64,000 nt of DNA from Bacteroidaceae bacterium (GTDB lineage: Bacteria > Bacteroidota > Bacteroidia > Bacteroidales > Bacteroidaceae). Every line of letters begins with the position of its first letter. The stretch's first letter is position 1. Made by a program: the position numbers and the translations under genes. The notes beneath the pieces were generated by a model. It saw nothing but the letters and a program-made list of their open reading frames with translations, made no database searches and had not been told where the DNA came from. Of the stretch, positions 1 through 7,036 are shown piece by piece. The stretch is from assembly GCA_017416705.1 (NCBI GenBank), contig JAFQBG010000010.1, positions 1 to 64,000 of the forward strand, in the 5' to 3' direction.

Positions 1-136
1 AAAATATTGAAGTAAACTTCATATTTTTCGCTCGTTTCTTACTATCTTTGATATAAACATCGAAGATGATAGTGCACTCGCTGTAAAAAATATTGAAGTA
101 AACTTCATATTTTTCGCTCGTTTCTTACTATCTTTG
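1..136 (+). repeat. Tandem pair of 50-bp hairpin-promoter repeats
   Basis: Positions 1-50 and 87-136 are identical and lie 86 bases apart. Each has an AT-rich inverted repeat (GAAG, loop TAAA, CTTC, flanked by AATAT-type arms and a T-run), then the box TATCTTTG at its right end (43-50 and 129-136), which fits the Bacteroidota -7 consensus TAnnTTTG. Read rightwards, each unit resembles a terminator followed by a promoter. Further copies lie at 48730-48779 and 52526-52575 on the minus strand. The first copy may be cut by the window edge. Confidence 0.8.
129..136 (+). promoter_or_regulatory. Promoter -7 box for the kdsD operon
   Basis: TATCTTTG matches TAnnTTTG and ends the second repeat copy. 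Transcription would start near 143, leaving a leader of about 60 bases before the isomerase ATG at 204. The upstream copy at 43-50 could act as a second, tandem promoter. Confidence 0.6.
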
Positions 137-203
137 CAATAAATTGCGAGCCGCATTATAGTGCTCACCAAAAAATACAAACAGAATATATAACACAAAA
201 AAT

Positions 204-1151
204 ATGGCAGATGTAATAAGTGTAGCCGTAAAATGTTTCAAGGATGAGGCAGAAGCCATACTAAACCTCATACCCAAATTAGATGATAATTTTACAAAGG
301 CGGTAGATATTATAATAAAAAGCAGTGGCAAATTAATTGTTACCGGTGTTGGCAAATCGGGACATATCGGTGCAAAAATAGCATCGACGCTTGCAAGTAC
401 AGGTACACCATCGTTCTTTGTCAACCCCTTGGATGCATTCCATGGCGACCTTGGCATGTTCACCACAGGCGATGTCGTTCTTGCCATTTCCAATTCGGGA
501 CAAACCGATGAGTTATTGCGTTTCATACCATTGCTCACAGAGCGTAATATCCCCATTATATCTATGTCGGGCAACCCGGCATCGTTATTGGCAAAATATT
601 CCGACTGCCACTTGAATGTATCCGTCGAGCGCGAGGCTTGTCCGCTAAACTTGGCCCCTACATCGTCAACAACAGCCACATTGGCCATGGGCGATGCCAT
701 AGCCTGCGCCCTCATGACAGTGAGAAAATTCAAAGCATCGGACTTTGCGCAGTTCCACCCCGGTGGAGCACTCGGACGCCGTCTGTTATCACGCGTAAAA
801 GACTATATGATAAGCACCGACCTACCCATTGTCACAAGGGATTCTAAAATAAGCGATGCGTTAATGCAAATAAGCCGAACAAAAATGGGATTGGCAGTTG
901 TTATTGAAAATGACAACATATTGGGTGTTGTAACCGACGGCGACATACGCCGAGCCATGCAACGCGACCAAGAACATTTCTTCGAGCTAAAAGTAGAGGC
1001 ACTCATGAGCCATAACCCCAAGACAATACAAGAGACAGCCAAACTGACACAGGCCGAGTCGGTTATGCGTAAGCACAATATACACTCCATTATCGTTGTC
1101 AATTCCGACAATAAATTTGTTGGTGTAATAGACATGTTCAGTTGTCTGTAA
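204..1151 (+). CDS. kdsD: Arabinose-5-phosphate isomerase (KpsF/GutQ family)
   Basis: A cytoplasmic sugar isomerase expected to interconvert ribulose-5-phosphate and arabinose-5-phosphate, the first committed step toward KDO for lipopolysaccharide. The N-terminal SIS domain shows GVGKSG at residues 48-53, SNSGQTDE at 96-103 and the PTSSTTATLAMGDA segment near 150. Two CBS domains fill about residues 200-315. The 315-residue length is normal for the family. The next gene, a CMP-sugar synthetase, starts 9 bases later, so the two form an operon behind the repeat-borne promoters. Family assignment is strong; the exact substrate is inferred from the family. Confidence 0.9.
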   Translation: MADVISVAVKCFKDEAEAILNLIPKLDDNFTKAVDIIIKSSGKLIVTGVGKSGHIGAKIASTLASTGTPSFFVNPLDAFHGDLGMFTTGDVVLAISNSGQTDELLRFIPLLTERNIPIISMSGNPASLLAKYSDCHLNVSVEREACPLNLAPTSSTTATLAMGDAIACALMTVRKFKASDFAQFHPGGALGRRLLSRVKDYMISTDLPIVTRDSKISDALMQISRTKMGLAVVIENDNILGVVTDGDIRRAMQRDQEHFFELKVEALMSHNPKTIQETAKLTQAESVMRKHNIHSIIVVNSDNKFVGVIDMFSCL

Positions 1152-1160
1152 ATAACTTAA

Positions 1161-1799
1161 ATGAAAACAGTTGCATTTGTACCCATAAGGCTGAACAGCA
1201 AGCGAGTTATCGGCAAAAACCTAAAATTATTAGGTGGCAAGCCCCTCATGTGCTATATTTTGGATATACTAAAAAGCGTATCCAAGATAGACGAGGTGTA
1301 CGTATATTGCAGTCAGGAGAGCATCATAGAATACTTGCCCGAGGGGGTAAAATTCTTAAAGCGCGACACATCGCTCGACAGCGATGAGACGCTGGGCAAG
1401 GATATTTACGAGGCATTTACAAAGGAGATAGATGCCGACGTTTATATATTGGCACACACGACATCGCCGTTCATTAAGCCCGAGACAATAGAAAAAGCCT
1501 TAACCGAGGTGACTTCGGGCAGACACGACTCCTCGTTCTCGGCACAGAAAATACAAACATTTGCTTGGTTCAATGGCAAACCGCTAAACTATGCGCTAAC
1601 CGATATACCACGAACTCAAACCATTGAGCCGGTGTACTACGAGACAAGCGCATTTTATATATTCCGCCGCCATATATGGACCGAAAAAAAACAGCGCATA
1701 GGCGACAATCCCTACATAGCTGTCGTTGACCAGATTGAAGGCATAGACATAGACTACCCCGAGGATTTTGAATTTGCTCAAAGAGTAATAGATAAGTAA
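1161..1799 (+). CDS. Acylneuraminate cytidylyltransferase family protein (CMP-sugar synthetase)
   Basis: This 212-residue protein has the NeuA-type nucleotide-binding start PIRLNSKRVIGKN (residues 8-20), the motif of CTP-dependent sugar-acid cytidylyltransferases, and a C-terminal EGIDIDYPEDFEFA segment typical of the same family. It would join CMP to a keto-sugar acid in the cytoplasm. Its position directly after the arabinose-5-phosphate isomerase suggests KDO or a related ulosonate, but it looks more like the NeuA/PseF type than KdsB, so the sugar (KDO, legionaminic, pseudaminic or other) is unresolved. No kdsA, kdsC or neuB-like gene is present in the window. Confidence 0.8.
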   Translation: MKTVAFVPIRLNSKRVIGKNLKLLGGKPLMCYILDILKSVSKIDEVYVYCSQESIIEYLPEGVKFLKRDTSLDSDETLGKDIYEAFTKEIDADVYILAHTTSPFIKPETIEKALTEVTSGRHDSSFSAQKIQTFAWFNGKPLNYALTDIPRTQTIEPVYYETSAFYIFRRHIWTEKKQRIGDNPYIAVVDQIEGIDIDYPEDFEFAQRVIDK

Positions 1800-1827
1800 A
1801 AAAGTCAGTGCATGCACTGACTTTTTT
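1798..1827 (+). terminator. Intrinsic terminator after the kdsD operon
   Basis: A perfect palindrome: six A, GTCAGT, GCATGC centre, ACTGAC, six T. It begins in the stop codon of the cytidylyltransferase gene. The T-run on the plus strand suits that operon, and the A-run lets it work in reverse as well. Confidence 0.85.
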
Positions 1828-1830
1828 ACT

Positions 1831-2008
1831 TTGCAACAGTTTAAATTTATATCGCCAAGTTTTTAATAAGTTTTTCTGTTTTCGAAGGGAGTATAGCGGG
1901 CTGTGCAACCAAAGGAAAAAGGATGAAACAAACAGTTTCGGGTATAAAAAACGGCGAAACGAATAGATTACATAAAAAATAATTTCATAAATCTAAACAG
2001 CGTCTTAA
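1831..2008. repeat. MITE-like element, copy 1
   Basis: Its left end (GTTTAAATTTATATCGCC, near 1839) and right end (ATAAATCTAAACAGCGTC, near 1988) are imperfect inverted repeats. The interior has a TATAAAAAACGGC block shared with the element at 38488-38635. It fills the gap between the kdsD operon terminator and the 3' end of the convergent 187-residue gene, and encodes nothing recognisable. Confidence 0.5.
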
Positions 2009-2029
2009 TTGGGGGCTGCACGATAATTT

Positions 2030-2593
2030 TCAGCAGCTGTATGGCACATTCACCTGTTCAAATTTATAGCCTAAGCGTTTCAATTCAATGGCAGCGCCTA
2101 TCATGTACATCACCTTGGCCATTCTGGCAAACACATAGTATGCCATGATGCTTTGCGGCTCCACATTCTCGTGGCGCATCATTGAAAGAGCCGAATAAGC
2201 ACACCTGCGCAGCGTCTCCTCGACATCCTTGGCAAGCGCACTATCCAATGGGATATTAAGGGTGTGCAACATGATATGTTCGTCCATGTCGTCGAAGCCA
2301 TTAGGGCCATACATGGAACGATACTCGTCGTGCGAATGTGCCGCCCAATCGCTATCCCAATTATTTGCCACTGCCATACCCATATAGCCGGCCCAAGCGA
2401 TAGCCACGGTAGGATATTCGTTTATCTGTGTAACCGCATCGGCAATATATTCCAATGCGAGTTCCTCCCAACGGGCTGTCACATCATCCGATTGCAATAA
2501 CACGCCATCGAGCATTTTATACTCGGTGCATAATTTCAACAGATTATCGAGCAATTGCTTCTCGAAATTACGCAGATACTCTGTATTATCCAT
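2030..2593 (-). CDS. Conserved hypothetical protein, 187 residues
   Basis: I do not recognise a characterised family. The sequence is soluble-looking and mostly helical, acidic, rich in Trp, Met and Tyr, with no signal peptide or membrane segment. A segment with IAWAGYMGMAVANNWDSDW near the middle suggests a compact helical bundle. Its ATG shares one base with the stop codon (TAATG) of an upstream 52-residue Pmp3-type gene, which itself follows peptidase T by 9 bases, so the three genes are probably co-transcribed. Function unknown. Confidence 0.65.
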   Translation of the reverse strand: MDNTEYLRNFEKQLLDNLLKLCTEYKMLDGVLLQSDDVTARWEELALEYIADAVTQINEYPTVAIAWAGYMGMAVANNWDSDWAAHSHDEYRSMYGPNGFDDMDEHIMLHTLNIPLDSALAKDVEETLRRCAYSALSMMRHENVEPQSIMAYYVFARMAKVMYMIGAAIELKRLGYKFEQVNVPYSC

Positions 2594-2751
2594 TATCTGT
2601 TTGTATTATTTAGTATTACCAATGCTGCTATGACACCCGGAACCCATCCGCAGAGGGTCAACAGAAGAACTATCAGTATGGAGCCGCACCCCTTGTCTAT
2701 TACGGCAAGCGGTGGGAATATTATAGAAAGAATAACTCTTAGAATTGACAT
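2593..2751 (-). CDS. YqaE/Pmp3 family small membrane protein, 52 residues
   Basis: Read from the reverse strand, the peptide starts MSILRVILSIIFPPLAVIDK and ends in VPGVIAALVILNNTNR. It has two hydrophobic segments around a Gly-Cys-Gly turn. The PPLAV motif in the first segment and the WxPGxIHA-like WVPGVIAALVIL in the second are the hallmarks of the Pmp3/YqaE family, small membrane proteins often linked to salt or membrane stress; that role is family knowledge only. It sits between pepT (9-base gap) and the 187-residue gene (TAATG overlap). Confidence 0.85.
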   Translation of the reverse strand: MSILRVILSIIFPPLAVIDKGCGSILIVLLLTLCGWVPGVIAALVILNNTNR

Positions 2752-2760
2752 AACTGTTTT

Positions 2761-3996
2761 TTATTTTGCAACACCTTCTATTATTTTCACTATTGTCATG
2801 ACTGCTTTTTCCATTACCTGTAACGAGACGAACTCGTATCGGCTGTGGAAATTTATGCCGCCGGCAAATAAATTGGGGCAAGGCAATCCCATAAACGATA
2901 ATTGCGCTCCATCGGTGCCGCCACGAATAGGCTTGACCATTGGCACTACCCCTGCCTGCTGCATGGCCTCTTTGGCTATGTCGATAATATACATTTTAGG
3001 TTCCACCATCTCGCGCATGTTCCTATATTGTACTTTCAAGTCGAGCGACACCACCGAGTCGCCGAATTTAGCGTTCATATCCTTTGCGACTTTCTGCATG
3101 AACGACATACGCTCCTCGAAAATGTCCTTGCTGTGGTCGCGAATAATATACGACACGCTTGCAGAATCGACACCGCCGTTTATTCCCATTAAATGGTAAA
3201 ATCCCTCGTAGCCCTCGGTACATTCCGGCGACTCAGCCGAAGGAATAGACTGCACCAACGCTGTTGCCACCCTTAGAGCATTGAGCATCTTGCCCTTGGC
3301 ATAGCCCGGGTGCACGTTGCGGCCTTGTATGGTAAATGTAGCACTGCCGGCATTGAAATTTTCGAATTCAAGTTCGCCCTCGGCTCCGCCGTCAACGGTA
3401 TATGCCCAATCGCAGCCAAAGTGAGCGACATTGAAATTATGTGCTCCACGACCTATCTCCTCGTCGGGATTAAAGGCTATCCTCACTTTGCCATGTTCTA
3501 TCTCGGGATGCTGTTGCAGATATTCAACAGCCGAGATAATTTCGGCTATACCGGCCTTGTCGTCGGCACCAAGCAGTGTATGTCCGTCGGTAACCACAAT
3601 ATCGTGGCCTTTATAGTTTTCCACCTCGGGGAAATCGGCAACCGAAAGAACAATATTCTCTTTTGCATCAAGAACAATATCGCCGCCGGGATAATTCTCG
3701 ACAACACGGGGACGCACGTTTTTTCCGCTCATATCGGGGCTTGTATCTACATGCGATATGAAACCTATTGTGGGCAGTTCGCGATTGCAATTTGCAGGCA
3801 ATGTGGCATACAGATAGCCTTTCTCGTCGAGCAGGACATCCTGCAAGCCCATCCCCTTTAATTCCTGTTCCAGAAAACGAGCAAAAACGAATTGTCCTTC
3901 TGTTGTAGGCACGCAGGTGGCATTATCGTTCGACTCTGTATCGAATGCAACGTATTTTAAAAAACGTTGCAACATATTATTTTTTATTGTACTCAT
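2761..3996 (-). CDS. pepT: Peptidase T (tripeptide aminopeptidase, M20B)
   Basis: A zinc-dependent cytoplasmic aminopeptidase that removes N-terminal residues from tripeptides. At 411 residues it has full family length. Metal-site features are visible: SHVDTSPD (His82, Asp84), GADDKAGI near residue 142, the DEEIGRG motif with the general-base Glu, and a C-terminal [14 protein letters not shown] segment carrying the last metal His. It is the first gene of a likely three-gene unit with the Pmp3-type peptide and the 187-residue protein. No convincing TAnnTTTG box was found upstream. Confidence 0.95.
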   Translation of the reverse strand: MSTIKNNMLQRFLKYVAFDTESNDNATCVPTTEGQFVFARFLEQELKGMGLQDVLLDEKGYLYATLPANCNRELPTIGFISHVDTSPDMSGKNVRPRVVENYPGGDIVLDAKENIVLSVADFPEVENYKGHDIVVTDGHTLLGADDKAGIAEIISAVEYLQQHPEIEHGKVRIAFNPDEEIGRGAHNFNVAHFGCDWAYTVDGGAEGELEFENFNAGSATFTIQGRNVHPGYAKGKMLNALRVATALVQSIPSAESPECTEGYEGFYHLMGINGGVDSASVSYIIRDHSKDIFEERMSFMQKVAKDMNAKFGDSVVSLDLKVQYRNMREMVEPKMYIIDIAKEAMQQAGVVPMVKPIRGGTDGAQLSFMGLPCPNLFAGGINFHSRYEFVSLQVMEKAVMTIVKIIEGVAK

Positions 3997-4274
3997 AATA
4001 TATAGAATTATTTATTGTGCTAAATTACCCATTTATATTCAATAATCAAAAATTAGCAACAAAATAATGCGGTGGAATATCGGATAATTTATAATTTCGT
4101 ATGATAAAAACAGCTGACACAATAAAAACATAAACAGCTGCGTATATGTTATACCACATACCATGCCGAAATGTCTGTTGCTACCCTGTGCGCACAAAAA
4201 ATGGGAGACAACGACATTCGGCTATGGTAACAAACTGTGACAAACGAAACTGAACAATTATAATTATATACAAC

Positions 4275-5543
4275 ATGAATATAGCAGATATAAAAGGACG
4301 CGAAATATTAGATTCGCGTGGCACCCCCACTGTCGAGGTCGAGATATTACTATCCAATGAAATAAGAGGGCACGCCGCAGTGCCTTCGGGTGCATCCACC
4401 GGCGAGAACGAGGCGCTTGAATTGCGCGACATGGATAAACGACGTTACAACGGAAAAGGAGTGCAAAAGGCTGTGGAGAATATCCGCACGAAGATAGCTC
4501 CAAGGCTAAAAGGCATGTGCGTGTTCAACCAAAGAGAGATAGACCATGCCATGATTGAGCTCGACAACAGCGATAACAAGAAAAATATGGGAGCAAATGC
4601 CATTTTAGGAGTATCGCTTGCTGTGGCAAAAGCAGCCGCAAATGCGCTCAACATACCGTTTTTTCGGTATCTGGGTGGGGTAAATGCACACACGCTGCCC
4701 ATCCCCATGATGAACATAGTAAACGGAGGCCGCCACTCCGACGCTCCCATTGCGTTCCAAGAATTCATGATACGCCCCATTGGAGCAGACTCGTTCCACG
4801 AAGCGCTGCGATATGGCTCCGAGATTTTCCATACGCTGAAAAATATTTTGCACAAGCGTGGCATGAGCACAGCCGTCGGCGATGAAGGCGGCTTTGCACC
4901 CGACTTTGAAAACATCGAAAGCGTTCTTGACTGCATAGTCGAGGCTATCGAACAGAGCGGATACAAGCCATACGAAGATATTACGATAGCGTTAGACTGT
5001 GCAGCCTCGGAGTATTATGTCGATGGCATCTACAACTACGGCATTTTTGAGCGGGCACAGAGAAAACTCAATGCAGAGCAGCAGGCCGAATACCTGAGCA
5101 GGCTTGTGTCGCGCTACCCCATCGACAGCATCGAAGACGGCATGGCACAAAACGATTGGGAGGGTTGGCAGTTACTTACACGCCTGTTAGGCAAGCGGTG
5201 TCAGTTGGTGGGCGATGACCTTTTTGTCACTAATACGAAATATCTTAGACAAGGCATTGAGAATTCATGCGGAAACAGCATTCTTATAAAGCCAAACCAG
5301 ATTGGCACACTCAGCGAAACGCTCGATGTCATTGAATTGGCCAAACGAAACGGCTATTCCACCATCATCAGTCATCGCTCGGGTGAAACCGAAGACACCA
5401 CCATTGCCGATATAGCTGTTGCCACTAACGCGGGACAGATAAAAACCGGCTCCATGAGTCGCAGCGAGCGTATTTCAAAATATAACCGCCTGCTACGCAT
5501 AGAAGAATTTTTGAACCAAGAGGGGGTTTACGGATACAGATAA
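4275..5543 (+). CDS. eno: Enolase
   Basis: Interconverts 2-phosphoglycerate and phosphoenolpyruvate in glycolysis. The 422-residue sequence carries the mobile loop SGASTGE, the catalytic GDEGGFAP, the metal-site IDSIEDGM and VGDDLFVTN, the catalytic lysine in [10 protein letters not shown], and [19 protein letters not shown] with IKTGS, so it should be active. The catalytic-loop segment reads NGGRHSDAP; as I recall, Bacteroides enolases have NGGS there. It may be a diverged or second copy, which this window cannot show. It stands alone and is convergent with the SGNH hydrolase. Confidence 0.95.
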   Translation: MNIADIKGREILDSRGTPTVEVEILLSNEIRGHAAVPSGASTGENEALELRDMDKRRYNGKGVQKAVENIRTKIAPRLKGMCVFNQREIDHAMIELDNSDNKKNMGANAILGVSLAVAKAAANALNIPFFRYLGGVNAHTLPIPMMNIVNGGRHSDAPIAFQEFMIRPIGADSFHEALRYGSEIFHTLKNILHKRGMSTAVGDEGGFAPDFENIESVLDCIVEAIEQSGYKPYEDITIALDCAASEYYVDGIYNYGIFERAQRKLNAEQQAEYLSRLVSRYPIDSIEDGMAQNDWEGWQLLTRLLGKRCQLVGDDLFVTNTKYLRQGIENSCGNSILIKPNQIGTLSETLDVIELAKRNGYSTIISHRSGETEDTTIADIAVATNAGQIKTGSMSRSERISKYNRLLRIEEFLNQEGVYGYR

Positions 5544-5551
5544 AAAAAAGC

Positions 5552-5581
5552 GATTTCGCATCGGCATGCCGATGCGAAATC
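5552..5581 (-). terminator. Terminator between eno and the SGNH hydrolase
   Basis: A perfect 15+15 base palindrome (GATTTCGCATCGGCA and its complement). A run of eight A at 5542-5549 lies on the left, giving a U-tract to minus-strand transcripts, so it fits best as terminator of the hydrolase gene; enolase transcripts would gain only the hairpin. Confidence 0.8.
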
Positions 5582-5603
5582 TTCGTCAACAAAACAATCT
5601 ACA

Positions 5604-6323
5604 TTAAGCAACAATCTTTTGCTTACGCAGATATTCCAATATAGCTGTTTCAATAAGCGCATGCCCCTCGTCATTGGGATGTATGCCATCCTCGCAAAGA
5701 TAGTCAGCATGGTTCTTTTTTTCGAGAAACACCGATGTTATATCTATCACCGGCACTCTTTGTGTCACTCCTAAACGGAAAATCTCCATATTGTAACGCT
5801 CATGCCAACGGTCCAAATTCATTATTGAGCCATTTAGCCAATGTAGGATATTTTCGCTGTTCAATCCCTTTGACAGGTGGCGAAAAAACTTCTCGGGGTC
5901 TAAAATAGGCAACGACAAAAGAACCGGACGCGCTCCCAAACTGCGTACTTTGTCTATCAGACCGGAATAATACTCCACAAAATTTGGCAAAGGGACAGCA
6001 GGGCTATGCACACCGTTGGGATTATTGGCTATATCGCTCCAATTGTAATTACAATCGTTGCCACCATACTCGAATATCACATAATCCGATTCCTTTATTT
6101 TATCGGCGTACCTGTTTACATATTTAATACCTTGCTCAACGGTACTGCCAAAACGGGCAAAATTTTCGACTTTAATGCCTAAATTACGGCAACATCGGGC
6201 TGCAAATCCCATATTGCTTATTTTATATTTTACTGTGTCGATATTTGAATTTCCGCTGTCAACAACAACTCCTTTCATCACCGAATCGCCAAACCCGCAA
6301 ACCATTTTAAGTTCTGTTTTCAT
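5604..6323 (-). CDS. SGNH/GDSL-type hydrolase
   Basis: A 239-residue esterase-like protein with all four SGNH blocks: GFGDS with nucleophile Ser14, the Gly of ARFGST, YGGND at residues 86-90, and DGIHPN with catalytic Asp212 and His215. No signal peptide is seen, so it is probably cytoplasmic. The substrate cannot be told; the family includes acyl and acetyl esterases acting on lipids and glycans. It is a single gene with its own promoter box at 6346-6353 and a strong terminator. Confidence 0.85.
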   Translation of the reverse strand: MKTELKMVCGFGDSVMKGVVVDSGNSNIDTVKYKISNMGFAARCCRNLGIKVENFARFGSTVEQGIKYVNRYADKIKESDYVIFEYGGNDCNYNWSDIANNPNGVHSPAVPLPNFVEYYSGLIDKVRSLGARPVLLSLPILDPEKFFRHLSKGLNSENILHWLNGSIMNLDRWHERYNMEIFRLGVTQRVPVIDITSVFLEKKNHADYLCEDGIHPNDEGHALIETAILEYLRKQKIVA

Positions 6324-6345
6324 CTGCTTTTTTATTTTCTCGGTG

Positions 6346-6353
6346 CAAAAATA
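6346..6353 (-). promoter_or_regulatory. Promoter -7 box for the SGNH hydrolase
   Basis: The plus strand reads CAAAAATA, which is TATTTTTG on the minus strand and matches TAnnTTTG. It lies 23 bases upstream of the hydrolase ATG at 6323. Confidence 0.5.
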
Positions 6354-6510
6354 GGAAAGTAAAAACTGCTAAATAAAAAAACAGGGTTTGCATGCCACTC
6401 GCGTATGCCAAACAGCGAATTTAGGGGCGAAATACGGAATACAGGGGCCAACTACGGGTTGTACAAAACGCATTGTTCGGAACAAAAACGGCAGCCCGGC
6501 TGCTACGACA

Positions 6511-6542
6511 AAAAAATGCGAGCGACAAACATCGCTCGCATT
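6511..6542 (-). terminator. Terminator of the SRP RNA gene
   Basis: Stem TGCGAGCGA (6517-6525) pairs with TCGCTCGCA (6532-6540), extended by A-T pairs. A run of A at 6511-6516 gives a U-tract to the minus-strand transcript. It lies just past the 3' end of the SRP RNA. Confidence 0.85.
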
Positions 6543-6544
6543 AT

Positions 6545-6646
6545 GGGTGGGTAAGCTACCTACATCGCGCCGCTACAACCAACTACCTTTGCTGCGGTCA
6601 AGCCCTGGAGGATTCATCAGGAGCTGGCCGTATAGGACTTACCCAT
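6545..6646 (-). ncRNA. ffs: Signal recognition particle RNA, small bacterial type
   Basis: Read on the minus strand this is a roughly 100-base rod whose ends pair (GGGTAAG at the 5' side with CTTACCC at the 3' side). Near the middle is CAGGGCTTGACCGCAGCAA, which fits the Ffh-binding domain: 5' strand CAGG, a GC/GC stem, an apical loop, then AGCAA. It is followed directly by an intrinsic terminator. The apical loop reads UUGACC rather than the more familiar CGGAAG around a GGAA tetraloop. Assignment is from the conserved motif, the length and the terminator. Confidence 0.8.
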
Positions 6647-6724
6647 ATAAAATATGTCTGCTATTTCAATAAAATAAAGGACAATTTCGATAAAAACAAA
6701 GGATGCCCTCATTCAAATGCGGTG

Positions 6725-6732
6725 CAAATATA
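6725..6732 (-). promoter_or_regulatory. Possible promoter for the SRP RNA
   Basis: CAAATATA on the plus strand is TATATTTG on the minus strand, a TAnnTTTG match. It lies about 80 bases upstream of the mature 5' end, so a processed leader would be needed; a closer unlisted promoter is possible. Confidence 0.35.
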
Positions 6733-6859
6733 CAAAATTATTCGCATATAACAAGCATTGCCACGAATTTTATTTTGTTTAAAAAGCGAACAAAGTTAAT
6801 TAGTATAAAATTCACAATAATTTTCATAAACAGCACCTATTTAATAAATATATTTTGCG

Positions 6860-6867
6860 TACCTTTG
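6860..6867 (+). promoter_or_regulatory. Promoter -7 box for the secreted protein gene
   Basis: TACCTTTG followed by CAC is a near-ideal Bacteroidota -7 box. It implies a leader of about 160 bases before the ATG at 7037; nothing further was recognised in that leader. Confidence 0.6.
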
Positions 6868-7036
6868 CACGGTCATAAAATAACACCCCAAAGGCATAAG
6901 CAAGAAAAAGAGGAACGGTATCATTATGACACAAACTATTTGACAAATAAAACACCATAACAGGTATTTGTTCTAAAAAAAGCAAACCACATAACGCAAA
7001 CATTCCAAACATTATAAAAACTTAAATTTTAAGCTT

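Noticed and set aside
1831-2008. Small RNA or tRNA in the gap after the kdsD operon
   Set aside because: No tRNA fold is visible; the sequence is better explained by the MITE-like element.
6388-6960. Several short plus-strand frames around the SRP RNA
   Set aside because: They cross the structured RNA and its terminator and match no protein family.
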